Origin: Candidatus Profundicultor aquiphilus
Lineage (GTDB): Bacteria > Atribacterota > Atribacteria > Atribacterales > Caldatribacteriaceae
Assembly (NCBI GenBank): GCA_013314795.1
Contig: JABUEZ010000027.1
Coordinates: 1-13,386, forward strand
Direction of reading: 5' to 3'
DNA: 13,386 bases
Shown: positions 1 through 6,796 of the stretch, piece by piece
How the letters are laid out: each line of letters begins with the position of its first letter
Numbering within the stretch: position 1 is the first letter of the stretch
Position numbers and translations under genes: made by a program
Notes under the pieces: model-generated
The model's input: only the letters and a program-made list of their open reading frames with translations
Told to the model about the DNA's origin: nothing
The model's database searches: none

Positions 1-822
1 AAGGACATAAAGGTACAAATCGGGAATAGGCAAAAAAAGCGCTAATCTTGTCCCCAGAATGATGTCATATTGATTTTCTTCAACCAACCGATATGTAGCC
101 ATCCTTCGTGTGGCACTCAAACGACCATCATATTTGATGATTTGTTTTCCTGGAAATTCTCCGCGCAGGAATATTTCAAAAGTATCCAGGCTCTGGAAGT
201 CAGGAAAAACAAGGAGAACCTTCTTATTCTCGGCACTTGCATTCTCGACCATAACTTTTAGCCATTTCATCCGGTCCTCTTTCAGGGCAATGCGCCAGAA
301 ACGAAAAATCTGCTCTCTGAACACCACATCCTGAGGTTGCCACCACTCCTCTTCAGTTCGGAAAACACCATCCCGCAATAACTTATGTAAGCTGGACGCG
401 GTTAATCCGAAAGCTTCACGGAAGAGGAAAAGATTCATACCTCGAGAAGGAAAGTCACTCCATCCCGGGACCTCCCGGACAAGAAAAATCCGTCTTTCAA
501 GAAGTGACCACAGGGAACGCAGAGGAGGAGGAAAAAATAGACTGGCTACCTCCCCCAGAGGGGAAAAGTAAATCTGGGCAAGCCTTTCAATCAGCGCCAT
601 TTGCGTTTTCGTCCATGGAAAAACGGGAACAATCCGGATAATGGGTTTGAGTTCATGCTCGTCTTTTTCTTCGAAAGACCGTACCAGACCAATCAGACGG
701 CGCTTATGAAACTCAACTTCCACCAGACTCCCCACCTTCACCTTCTCATCCCAGGGAGGAAGCACCAAGTAGGAAAATTCCCTAAAAAGAGGAAGAGGCA
801 AAGACAGAGATACGACTTTCAT
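1..822 (-). CDS. priA: Primosomal protein N' (PriA), degenerate helicase type, C-terminus cut by window edge
   Basis: PriA recognises stalled replication forks and reloads the replisome; in most bacteria it is also a 3'-5' helicase. The frame is open from the ATG at 822 to base 1 (274 residues), so the C-terminal half is missing. Residues 1-54 match the 3'-end DNA-binding domain (FSYLVLPP, VKVGSLVEVEF, RRLIGLV). Residues 202-274 match the start of the helicase core (KKVLLVFPDF, then YDGRLSATRR, then IILGTRLALFLPIPDLYLYV). The expected Walker A, usually GVTGSGKT, is absent: the equivalent stretch near residues 176-188 reads RIALKEDRMKWLK. The His of the HSG motif is Tyr and the GTRSA motif is GTRLA. 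The reading frame is intact, so this looks like a true variant rather than a pseudogene; actinobacterial PriA proteins are similarly degenerate. The start lies 2 nt after the coaBC stop. An in-frame GTG at 828, overlapping that stop as GTGA, is an alternative. No clear Shine-Dalgarno is visible, so translation is probably coupled to coaBC. Confidence 0.88.
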   Translation of the reverse strand, partial: MKVVSLSLPLPLFREFSYLVLPPWDEKVKVGSLVEVEFHKRRLIGLVRSFEEKDEHELKPIIRIVPVFPWTKTQMALIERLAQIYFSPLGEVASLFFPPPLRSLWSLLERRIFLVREVPGWSDFPSRGMNLFLFREAFGLTASSLHKLLRDGVFRTEEEWWQPQDVVFREQIFRFWRIALKEDRMKWLKVMVENASAENKKVLLVFPDFQSLDTFEIFLRGEFPGKQIIKYDGRLSATRRMATYRLVEENQYDIILGTRLALFLPIPDLYLYVL

Positions 823-824
823 GT

Positions 825-2036
825 TCACAAAAGAGAGACAAGGTGGGTCACAATCGCTTCGGCAAGTTCTCTTTTGTCCAGAAGGGGCAATTCGACTTCT
901 TCACCTTCCCGTTTCACGATCCAGGCCTTATTCGTTGGCACTTCAAAACCACTCTTTCCCTTTTCGATCAGATTGGCCACCATCATATCCAGGTTCTTTT
1001 TCTTGAGTTTTCTTTTTGCCTCGGAAAGAGGGTCTTCGGTTTCTGCACAGAATCCAACCACAGTTTGATTCTTTTTCTGTTGTGCAAGACCTTCGAGAAG
1101 GTCTGGAGCAGGTACAAAAGAAATGGTTAAGCCCTTTGTTCTCTCTTTTTTGATCTTAGCAAGACTTAAGGAAGAAGGGCAAAAATCTGAAACCGCCGCA
1201 TTCATAAAAAGGATATCGCAAAGAGGGAAACCCCGCTCCAACGCTTCTTTCATTTCTGCAACCGTTTCCACCCGTTCCACCACCACCGAAGAGGGCATGC
1301 GAACCGAAGAAACACCCATAATCATCCTGACTTCCGCGCCCCAGGCTTTGGCAACTGCCGCCAGGGCACACCCCATGAAACCACTGCTGGGATTGGAAAC
1401 GAAACGCACTGGATCTATCCACTCACGTGTTGCTCCGGCCGTAACGAGAACTTTCTTCCCTTCGAGCTTCCGGGGCATATGGAGGCAATAAAAGATTTCT
1501 TCCGCCAAATCTTCAAGCTCAGGTAGCCTTCCCTCCCCTTCTTCTCCACAGGCCAGGATCCCAGAAACCGGAGCAATAATCTGGATTCCTCGCCTACGGA
1601 GTCGATCCACATTCTCCTGCACTAGAGGATTCTTCCACATACTAACATTCATAGCGGGAGCCACAACCACTTTCTGCGGTTCAACCAGCACGAGAGTGCT
1701 GAGAAGGTCATCCGCAATCCCCGCAGCAATTTTCCCAATGATATTGGCCGTCGCGGGGAGGATGAGTATTACATCGCTTTCTCGAGCCAGGGCGATATGA
1801 ACAATGCTACCCCCTTGAGCAAAGAGATCACTATAAACCCTATTCCCGGTAATGGCTTCAAAGGTACTCTCTCCAACCAACCGCCGAGCATGTTCAGTCA
1901 TGCATACCGTAACTCGAGCCCCGGCTTTGGTTAAATAACTGGCCAAAGCGGCTGCTTTAAATGCAGCAATGCTCCCCGTTACTCCCAGAACAATCTTTTT
2001 CCCTTTGAAGAAGGCAGGAGGATGGTAAACAGTCAT
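825..2036 (-). CDS. coaBC: Bifunctional phosphopantothenoylcysteine decarboxylase / phosphopantothenate-cysteine ligase
   Basis: This enzyme makes 4'-phosphopantetheine for coenzyme A: the ligase half joins cysteine to 4'-phosphopantothenate (CTP-dependent in the bacterial family) and the flavin-dependent half decarboxylates the product. The length of 403 residues is normal for the fusion. The N-terminal flavoprotein domain (about 1-185) has GVTGSIAAFKA at the FMN site, the active-site His80 in IVHIALA, the PAMN motif (127-130) and Cys163 in LACGEEGEGRLPE. The C-terminal ligase domain (about 193-403) has VLVTAGATREWIDPVRFVSN, the SSGFMGCALA loop, NAAVSDF, KIKK (294-297) and VGFCAETE (327-334). 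The ATG at 2036 overlaps the rpoZ stop as ATGA, which points to translational coupling. It is the fourth gene of the yicC-gmk-rpoZ-coaBC-priA run. The usual Lys after SSG is Phe here, a minor difference. Confidence 0.97.
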   Translation of the reverse strand: MTVYHPPAFFKGKKIVLGVTGSIAAFKAAALASYLTKAGARVTVCMTEHARRLVGESTFEAITGNRVYSDLFAQGGSIVHIALARESDVILILPATANIIGKIAAGIADDLLSTLVLVEPQKVVVAPAMNVSMWKNPLVQENVDRLRRRGIQIIAPVSGILACGEEGEGRLPELEDLAEEIFYCLHMPRKLEGKKVLVTAGATREWIDPVRFVSNPSSGFMGCALAAVAKAWGAEVRMIMGVSSVRMPSSVVVERVETVAEMKEALERGFPLCDILFMNAAVSDFCPSSLSLAKIKKERTKGLTISFVPAPDLLEGLAQQKKNQTVVGFCAETEDPLSEAKRKLKKKNLDMMVANLIEKGKSGFEVPTNKAWIVKREGEEVELPLLDKRELAEAIVTHLVSLL

Positions 2037-2227
2037 TCTTCCACAAATTCGAAAGAGAACCTGTCTGCCATAAGTTCCGCCAGAGCCACAAATAATGGTT
2101 TATGAGGTTCCCTGAGCTCAATAAGCGGTGTAGCTCCCTCGTTAAGCTGCCTTGCCCTTTTGGCAACCACCAGAGCAGCGACGTACGAATTGCCCACCTT
2201 GCGAACCAAATCGTCAATAGAGAACAT
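2033..2227 (-). CDS. rpoZ: DNA-directed RNA polymerase omega subunit
   Basis: Omega is the small subunit that helps fold and anchor beta-prime in RNA polymerase. The protein has 64 residues, short but normal for Gram-positive-type omegas. It carries the family pattern: an N-terminal helix, then VVAKRARQLNEG (about residues 20-31), then the HKPLFVALAELMADRF segment. The ATG at 2227 has a good Shine-Dalgarno, AGGGTGA at 2234-2240, 6 nt upstream. It sits 20 nt after gmk and its stop overlaps the coaBC start. The gmk-rpoZ-coaBC order is widely conserved and supports the call despite the small size. Confidence 0.93.
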   Translation of the reverse strand: MFSIDDLVRKVGNSYVAALVVAKRARQLNEGATPLIELREPHKPLFVALAELMADRFSFEFVEE

Positions 2228-2247
2228 ACGCTTTCACCCTTTTTCCC

Positions 2248-2817
2248 TTATTCTCTTATCCGGCATCGCTCAGCAACGATAATAGCCCGGAATTGATCCA
2301 CCGCTTTTTCTAAAACATCATTAACAACCAAGTAATTGTAATCCCGGATGGATTGCATTTCAAGATGGGCGTTAGTCATTCGCAGCAAAATGTCGTCTTC
2401 AAGGTCGGAGTGTCTTCCCCTTAATCGCTCTTCCAAAATGCGTAGCGACGGTGGAGCGATGAAAACGAAAATCCCCTGTGGAAAAACCGCTTTAACCTGT
2501 TTCGCTCCCTGAACATCGATCTCCAAAATCACATCAAACCCTTCCTGCCACCAGGCCTCGAGAGGACGACGAGGAGTACCGTAATAATTTCCGTGTACCT
2601 TCGCCCATTCTACAAACTCTCCTTGGTCTCTCATCGCTTCAAAGGTAGCGAGATCCACAAAGTAGTAGTCAACTCCCTCCACCTCATTGGCCCTCGGCGA
2701 ACGCGTCGTGCAGGAAACGGAATATCGTAACCCCTGGCAGATTTTCATGACTTCCTTTCTTATGGTGCTTTTCCCTACTCCCGAAGGTCCAGAAAGTACA
2801 AAAAGAAGTCCTGACAT
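2248..2817 (-). CDS. gmk: Guanylate kinase
   Basis: It phosphorylates GMP (and dGMP) to GDP with ATP, in the cytoplasm; this feeds GTP and (p)ppGpp pools. The 189 residues are close to the usual length. The P-loop GPSGVGKST spans residues 10-18. The GMP-binding part shows SCTTRSPRANEVEGVDYYF and, further on, EWAKVHGNYYGTP. The ILEIDVQGAKQV strand-helix and the YNYLVVND C-terminal motif are present. The lid carries RLRGRHSDLEDDILLRM, in place of the common RGTDSEE form. The ATG at 2817 lies one base after the yicC stop, with a GTGGAG Shine-Dalgarno inside the end of yicC, so the two are probably co-translated. B. subtilis has remA between these two genes; here there is no room for it. Confidence 0.97.
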   Translation of the reverse strand: MSGLLFVLSGPSGVGKSTIRKEVMKICQGLRYSVSCTTRSPRANEVEGVDYYFVDLATFEAMRDQGEFVEWAKVHGNYYGTPRRPLEAWWQEGFDVILEIDVQGAKQVKAVFPQGIFVFIAPPSLRILEERLRGRHSDLEDDILLRMTNAHLEMQSIRDYNYLVVNDVLEKAVDQFRAIIVAERCRIRE

Positions 2818-2818
2818 C

Positions 2819-3691
2819 CTACTCCACGTTGTGTGCCTGCTCCCACATTTTTTCTAAAGTCGTTTTCATGTCTAACACCAACGATGAGAGCAACACTCCA
2901 CTCGATTTGGAACCAATCGTGTTAATTTCCCGGTGCATCTCCTGAAGGATAAATTCCAGCTCCCTACCTACGAGGTCCTTTGAAACCAGCACCTTCCTCG
3001 CCCGGCTTATATGTGCCTTTAATCTCACCACTTCTTCGTTAATATCGCTCCGGTCTACATAAAAAATGAGTTCCTGTGCCAGCACCAGCTCGTCAATCTT
3101 GGTCTGTGGCATCGCTTCTCTAATTTTCTGGGAAAGTTTCTCCCGATAATATTCCCGAATCTTCCCGGCTTCTCTTTCGATCTCCTGAACCAAGCGTTCC
3201 AGCTCTTCAAGCTGAGTCCAAAGATCTTCCCGGAGTTTTTCTCCTTCTATTTCCCGGTAGGCAAGAAAATTTGCCATAGCCGCCTCAAAAATGGGGAAAA
3301 AAGAATCCCACTCTTTTCCCCACACACTTTCTCCCTTTTTGAGATGAATAAACTCACCAATCTGAAGCAACAATTCCAAGCGAGGCTCAAAAGACAAAGA
3401 CAGTGCTGTGCCAAGTTTTTTCAAGGCTTCCAGATATGCTTGAGCCAGCGCAGTATTTACTTCAATGGCAAAGGCTTCTTCCCGGGGCTCAAAGTCAACC
3501 CTGAGTTCCAGCTTTCCTCGAGAAGCAACTTTTCGCAGAGCGGCGTTAATCTTCTCTTCCCACCCCAGAAGCTCCCGAGGCAAGCGCAGATTGATTTCCA
3601 GAAAGCGGTGATTGACACTTTTCAGGTACACCTGATAGAAGCCAAGTTCGCCCATTCCTTCAGCATATCCAAATCCGGTCATGCTCTTCAT
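2819..3691 (-). CDS. yicC: YicC/YloC family endoribonuclease
   Basis: YicC-family proteins are single-strand-specific endoribonucleases; E. coli YicC acts in small-RNA turnover and B. subtilis YloC is the homologue. From the start chosen here the protein has 290 residues, the family norm. The N-terminus MKSMTGFGYAE is the hallmark of the family. The C-terminal DUF1732-type block is also clear: DINEEVVRLKAHI, then GRELEFILQEMHREINTIGS, then the terminal WEQAHNVE. The frame stays open for 34 more codons upstream, but that extension crosses the promoter and matches nothing. The ATG at 3691 has AGGGAG 8 nt upstream (3700-3705), which decides the start. It is the first gene of the yicC-gmk-rpoZ-coaBC-priA operon and is divergent from rqcH. 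I see no frame damage. Confidence 0.95.
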   Translation of the reverse strand: MKSMTGFGYAEGMGELGFYQVYLKSVNHRFLEINLRLPRELLGWEEKINAALRKVASRGKLELRVDFEPREEAFAIEVNTALAQAYLEALKKLGTALSLSFEPRLELLLQIGEFIHLKKGESVWGKEWDSFFPIFEAAMANFLAYREIEGEKLREDLWTQLEELERLVQEIEREAGKIREYYREKLSQKIREAMPQTKIDELVLAQELIFYVDRSDINEEVVRLKAHISRARKVLVSKDLVGRELEFILQEMHREINTIGSKSSGVLLSSLVLDMKTTLEKMWEQAHNVE

Positions 3692-3699
3692 CGGCTTTT

Positions 3700-3705
3700 C
3701 TCCCT
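3700..3705 (-). promoter_or_regulatory. Ribosome binding site that fixes the yicC start
   Basis: On the minus strand, AGGGAG lies 8 nt before the ATG at 3691. It supports that ATG over the start 34 codons upstream, which has no family similarity and would lie upstream of the predicted transcription start. The site touches the -35 hexamer of the opposite-strand promoter. Confidence 0.75.
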
Positions 3706-3733
3706 TTACAAGTGGTGCGTTTGCCACTATATT
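3705..3733 (+). promoter_or_regulatory. Sigma-70-type promoter for rqcH
   Basis: On the plus strand, a -35 TTTACA (3705-3710, 5 of 6 consensus bases) is separated by 17 nt from the -10 TATATT (3728-3733, 5 of 6). The predicted start, near 3740, gives a leader of about 28 nt. GAGG lies just upstream of the rqcH ATG at 3769. The -10 is offset by one base from the -10 of the yicC promoter on the other strand. Confidence 0.7.
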
Positions 3734-3757
3734 ATTGAATATCACCTTTTCTGTCAA
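3729..3757 (-). promoter_or_regulatory. Sigma-70-type promoter for the yicC operon
   Basis: On the minus strand, a perfect -35 TTGACA (3757-3752) is followed by a 17-nt spacer and the -10 TAATAT (3734-3729). The predicted start, near 3722, leaves a leader of about 30 nt before the yicC ATG, with the ribosome site inside it. This is the only plausible promoter position upstream of the five-gene operon within the window. The -10 overlaps the opposite-strand promoter. Confidence 0.7.
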
Positions 3758-3768
3758 TCGAGGAAAAA

Positions 3769-5433
3769 ATGAAGGTTCTCGAAGGCATTGCACTCCGATT
3801 TCTCAAGCAGGAACTTGAACCCCAGATTAAGGAAAGTCGAATTCAGAGGGTTTTCTTTTACCCCCCAAAACATGAAACGCGATTCGAGCTGTACACGCCT
3901 CATGGGCGACAATTCTTGGTGATATCCTGTCACCCTGAAATGAGCCTCCTCTTCTTAACCACCCTTAAAAGTACGCAACACTCTGCAGGGCAAAACACTC
4001 AGTGGATTCAGTTTCTTCACAAATATCTGGTCGGAGGGAAAATCCTTTCCGTTGAGCAAAAGGGATGGGACCGCATCCTTTGCCTTGAGGTCAAAAATAC
4101 CTCCCTGTGGGAAGAAATAAATGAGTTCTATCTGTTTGTAGAGCTTACCGGGAGAAATGCCAATTGTATCCTAACCAGAAAGGATAATCACCTGACCATC
4201 TTGGGAGCGTACCGGAAAATAACTCCCGAAAAGAATCGCTTTCGCGTGATTCTTCCCGGCCACCCATATCTTCCTCCTCCTCAGAAAGAAAAAATGGATC
4301 CCCTCACCCTTACAGAAAGAAAAGTAGACCTTTCCACTCCCCCAAATATCGAAAGAACTGGACAATGGATCATAGACCACATCGACGGCGTTGGACCGTT
4401 TCTGGGAAACATTCTTGCTATGGGAATCTCTTCTCAAGAAACCAGTCTTGCTACAGTGCTTTCGCAACTCATCACACCCCTCTCTCAGACTCCCCCACCT
4501 CTTTTCGTCTTTTCTCCCTCGCCGTACGAACCACCTCAGGGCATTTTCTGGCAGAACTCACTGTATCTTCCCGAAGGGCATCGCCGGAATCACTCGTCCT
4601 GGAACGAAGCCCTACAGGACCTCTATCACCAGTGGTGGGAACACAAGGAAAGAGAAATCCAGGAAAAAACCAATCAAAAAAGAATCCAGGAGGAACTAAA
4701 CTTCCTCACCAAAGAAATTCAGGAAATGAGAAATCTCCTCCACGAACAAGAAACCATCGAAGAAACACGAATAAAAGGTGAACTCCTCAAACTCCTGCCT
4801 GCCCTGGAGGTGCTCGAAGAGACAGAAACAATGATCCGGGTAAAAAACCCTTTTACTGGAAGCGAAACAGCCATACCTCTTAATCCCTCCTTAACGAGGA
4901 GCCAGAATATGCAACAGTATTTCCGCCTATATCGCAAAATGCTGAATCGCAACAGCAGGTTACAGGAAAAACTGGTCGAGCTTGAGCACAAGAAAGAAAA
5001 AATCCTCCAGGATACCGGTGTCCAAAGAGAGAACCGGGATGGCGAATCAAGTTCCCCCTCCTCGCCTTTCCGAAAGTTCAAAACCCCACATGGAAGTGAA
5101 ATCTGGATCGGAAAAAGCCAGAAGAGCAACCAGAAACTGCTCCAGAGCGCTTCCCGAGAGGATTACTGGCTCCATGTCCGGGATCTTCCCGGCGCCCATG
5201 TCATTCTCAAGCTCTCCCCCCAGGGAAATCAGGAAGAGGAAATACAGCAAGCGGCCCAGTTAGCTGGTTATTTTTCTGCAGGGAAAAATGATGCCAAAGT
5301 GGAAGTGATTGTCACCCAGGTCAAGTATCTTCATCCCATTCCCGGAGCAACAGGAAAGGTATCATTTCGCAACGAAAAGACCATCCTCGTTCAACCGGCC
5401 TGGCCAAAAGGTATCACCATTCAGGAGAGCTGA
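3769..5433 (+). CDS. rqcH: NFACT-family ribosome quality control protein RqcH
   Basis: RqcH binds obstructed 50S subunits carrying peptidyl-tRNA and recruits Ala-tRNA to add a C-terminal poly-alanine degradation tag; older databases call it fibronectin/fibrinogen-binding protein. The 554 residues match the family (about 570). Domains in order: NFACT-N (about 1-185), with GWDRILCLEV holding the Asp101-Arg102 pair needed for tRNA recruitment in the family, and ELTGRNANCIL (125-135); a helix-hairpin-helix region (about 198-216, HIDGVGPFLGNIL); coiled-coil arms (about 290-340 and 380-415); and NFACT-R (about 436-545), with EDYWLHVRDLPGAHVIL and KYLHPIPGATGKVSF. All key parts appear intact. It is the only plus-strand gene here. 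It starts from the divergent promoter shared with yicC, and its last 13 bp overlap the convergent rluD. No RqcP gene is seen in the window. Confidence 0.95.
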   Translation: MKVLEGIALRFLKQELEPQIKESRIQRVFFYPPKHETRFELYTPHGRQFLVISCHPEMSLLFLTTLKSTQHSAGQNTQWIQFLHKYLVGGKILSVEQKGWDRILCLEVKNTSLWEEINEFYLFVELTGRNANCILTRKDNHLTILGAYRKITPEKNRFRVILPGHPYLPPPQKEKMDPLTLTERKVDLSTPPNIERTGQWIIDHIDGVGPFLGNILAMGISSQETSLATVLSQLITPLSQTPPPLFVFSPSPYEPPQGIFWQNSLYLPEGHRRNHSSWNEALQDLYHQWWEHKEREIQEKTNQKRIQEELNFLTKEIQEMRNLLHEQETIEETRIKGELLKLLPALEVLEETETMIRVKNPFTGSETAIPLNPSLTRSQNMQQYFRLYRKMLNRNSRLQEKLVELEHKKEKILQDTGVQRENRDGESSSPSSPFRKFKTPHGSEIWIGKSQKSNQKLLQSASREDYWLHVRDLPGAHVILKLSPQGNQEEEIQQAAQLAGYFSAGKNDAKVEVIVTQVKYLHPIPGATGKVSFRNEKTILVQPAWPKGITIQES

Positions 5434-6350
5434 TGGCAAAGCGACGCGGCAAAATACCATCGTACAAACTCTCGCATATCCGAAGGCAAAGAAGCAGCAA
5501 AAAACATTCGTTTCTGAAAGGTAGGATGAGAAAAGGCGAGCGTAAACGCATGCAGCGCCTGGCGGGAAAAATAGGCTTTTCCTTTACTGCTTCCATAAAG
5601 TACATCTCCCGCGATCGGATACCCCATAAAGCTCAAATGTGCTCTAATCTGGTGTGTTCTTCCGGTCCGTGGTTTTACCAGAAGCAGAGAAAACTCCTCA
5701 CGAGCATCCAGTACCGTGATCTCAGTATACGAGGGCTTCCCTCCCCAGTTTTTCACTTCCATGCGGAGAGGATTTTTACGACTCCTACCAAGAGGTGCAT
5801 CGATCACTCGATCTTCCTTCCACTTACCTTCCACAACCACCAGGTACGACTTCTCCACTCGACGAGCCTTGAATTCCTGTATAAGGTGTAAATAGGCACG
5901 ATCCGATTTTGCTATGACCATTACCCCGGAGGTGTCTTTATCCAGACGATGTACAATCCCAGGGCGAAGGGGCAAACCATAGCGAGAAAGCGAAAAACCA
6001 TGATAGAGGAGCGCGTTCACCAGGGTATTGGTCTCAAAAGGCGAAACTGGATGCACCGAAACTCCTCTTTGCTTGGAGAGCACTATAATCTCGGTGTCTT
6101 CATAAATCACATCGAGAGGCAAAAATCGAGGATGAGGAGAAAGGAAATTTTCTTCTGGCCAGTAAATCTCCAAAAGATCACCTGGCTGGAGCTTTTTGCT
6201 CGGTTTCTTTTCCACAACCCGGTTAACCTTCACCCGTCCTTCCTTGATGAGCCGGGCAAGAAGGGAACGAGAGATTTCCGGAAAATTTTCTTTCAACCAG
6301 AGATCCATGCGAGAAGAAAAATCACAGACGCGAAGCTTCTGAATTTTCAT
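5421..6350 (-). CDS. rluD: RluA/RluD-family 23S rRNA pseudouridine synthase
   Basis: It isomerises specific uridines of rRNA to pseudouridine; members with an S4 domain usually modify 23S rRNA. The 309 residues hold an N-terminal S4 RNA-binding domain (about 12-65, with SRSLLARLIKEGRVKVN), then the catalytic domain. Motif II reads PGIVHRLDKDTSGVMVIAK, with the catalytic Asp at 137. The segments VIYEDTEIIVLSK, HPVSP and GRTHQIRAHLSFMGYPIAGD follow the family pattern. Which uridine it modifies, and whether it is RluD rather than another RluA-type enzyme, cannot be told from the sequence. The ATG at 6350 overlaps the lspA stop as ATGA, the same lspA-rluD pairing as Bacillus lspA-ylyB. It ends the division cluster and overlaps the convergent rqcH 3' end. 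Confidence 0.94.
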   Translation of the reverse strand: MKIQKLRVCDFSSRMDLWLKENFPEISRSLLARLIKEGRVKVNRVVEKKPSKKLQPGDLLEIYWPEENFLSPHPRFLPLDVIYEDTEIIVLSKQRGVSVHPVSPFETNTLVNALLYHGFSLSRYGLPLRPGIVHRLDKDTSGVMVIAKSDRAYLHLIQEFKARRVEKSYLVVVEGKWKEDRVIDAPLGRSRKNPLRMEVKNWGGKPSYTEITVLDAREEFSLLLVKPRTGRTHQIRAHLSFMGYPIAGDVLYGSSKGKAYFSRQALHAFTLAFSHPTFQKRMFFAASLPSDMREFVRWYFAASLCHQLS

Positions 6351-6796
6351 GTTTTACCATGGAGAAGAAGCCGATACGCGAGCAGAAAAACGCCCCCCAG
6401 GATAAGCACATCTCCCAAATTAAAGGTAGCCCAGAAAGATGGTTCAATAAAATCAACCACGTATCCCCACCGGAAGCGATCCAGAAGGTTTCCCCAGGCA
6501 CCAGCCAGAAAAAAAGAGCTTCCCAAAAGGAAAGGCAGTGATATTTCTCTATTCTTTATCATCCATACGATAAAAGCAATGCTTAACCCTACAGTAATAA
6601 CCAGTATTCCCGATCGGCCGAGCAACACCAGACCAAATGCACTCCCCACATTCTCACGCAGACGCAATTCCAGAATGCCTCTCCAAAGAGGTATGGAACG
6701 TCCCCGGAGGACCTTCAGAGCCCAGTGCTTGGTTATCTGATCCAGAAAAAGACCCAAACCAAAAACGCACAAAAAGTACACCCATTTCTGCTTCAT
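6347..6796 (-). CDS. lspA: Lipoprotein signal peptidase (signal peptidase II)
   Basis: LspA is an inner-membrane aspartyl protease that cleaves the signal peptide from prolipoproteins after lipidation of the +1 Cys. The protein has 149 residues with about four hydrophobic membrane segments, which is normal. Conserved blocks are present: DQITK near residue 19, LRENVGSAFG around 48-55, and GAWGNLLDRFRWGYVVDFIEP followed by FNLGDVLILGG. The two catalytic aspartates (about 106 in NLLDR and 129 in FNLGD) are both there; the usual FN-x-A-D has Gly for Ala. I chose the ATG at 6796, which shares one base with the divIVA stop (TGATG) and has AGAAGG 5 nt upstream. A TTG one codon earlier (6799) would also keep the frame. 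Translation is probably coupled to divIVA upstream and to rluD downstream. Confidence 0.96.
   Translation of the reverse strand: MKQKWVYFLCVFGLGLFLDQITKHWALKVLRGRSIPLWRGILELRLRENVGSAFGLVLLGRSGILVITVGLSIAFIVWMIKNREISLPFLLGSSFFLAGAWGNLLDRFRWGYVVDFIEPSFWATFNLGDVLILGGVFLLAYRLLLHGKT

Noticed and set aside
1..822. priA as a broken pseudogene
   Set aside because: The frame is continuous for 274 codons and the fold-defining segments are kept; the loss of motor motifs looks like divergence, not decay.
601..1130. Plus-strand frames of 155 and 95 residues near the priA/coaBC junction
   Set aside because: Antisense shadows; the minus strand encodes motif-bearing PriA and CoaBC across the same bases.
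3692..3793. 34-residue N-terminal extension of YicC
   Set aside because: It runs through the -10 and -35 elements and lacks family similarity; the ATG at 3691 with AGGGAG starts the canonical MKSMTGFG sequence.
5434..5600. A possible terminator for rqcH inside the rluD 3' end
   Set aside because: No stable GC-rich stem followed by a run of T is convincing on the plus strand there.
5433..6740. Plus-strand open frames of 152 and 263 residues opposite rluD and lspA
   Set aside because: They are antisense to genes with clear family motifs, have no family features, and have low-complexity Lys/Arg/Ser-rich composition typical of shadow frames.
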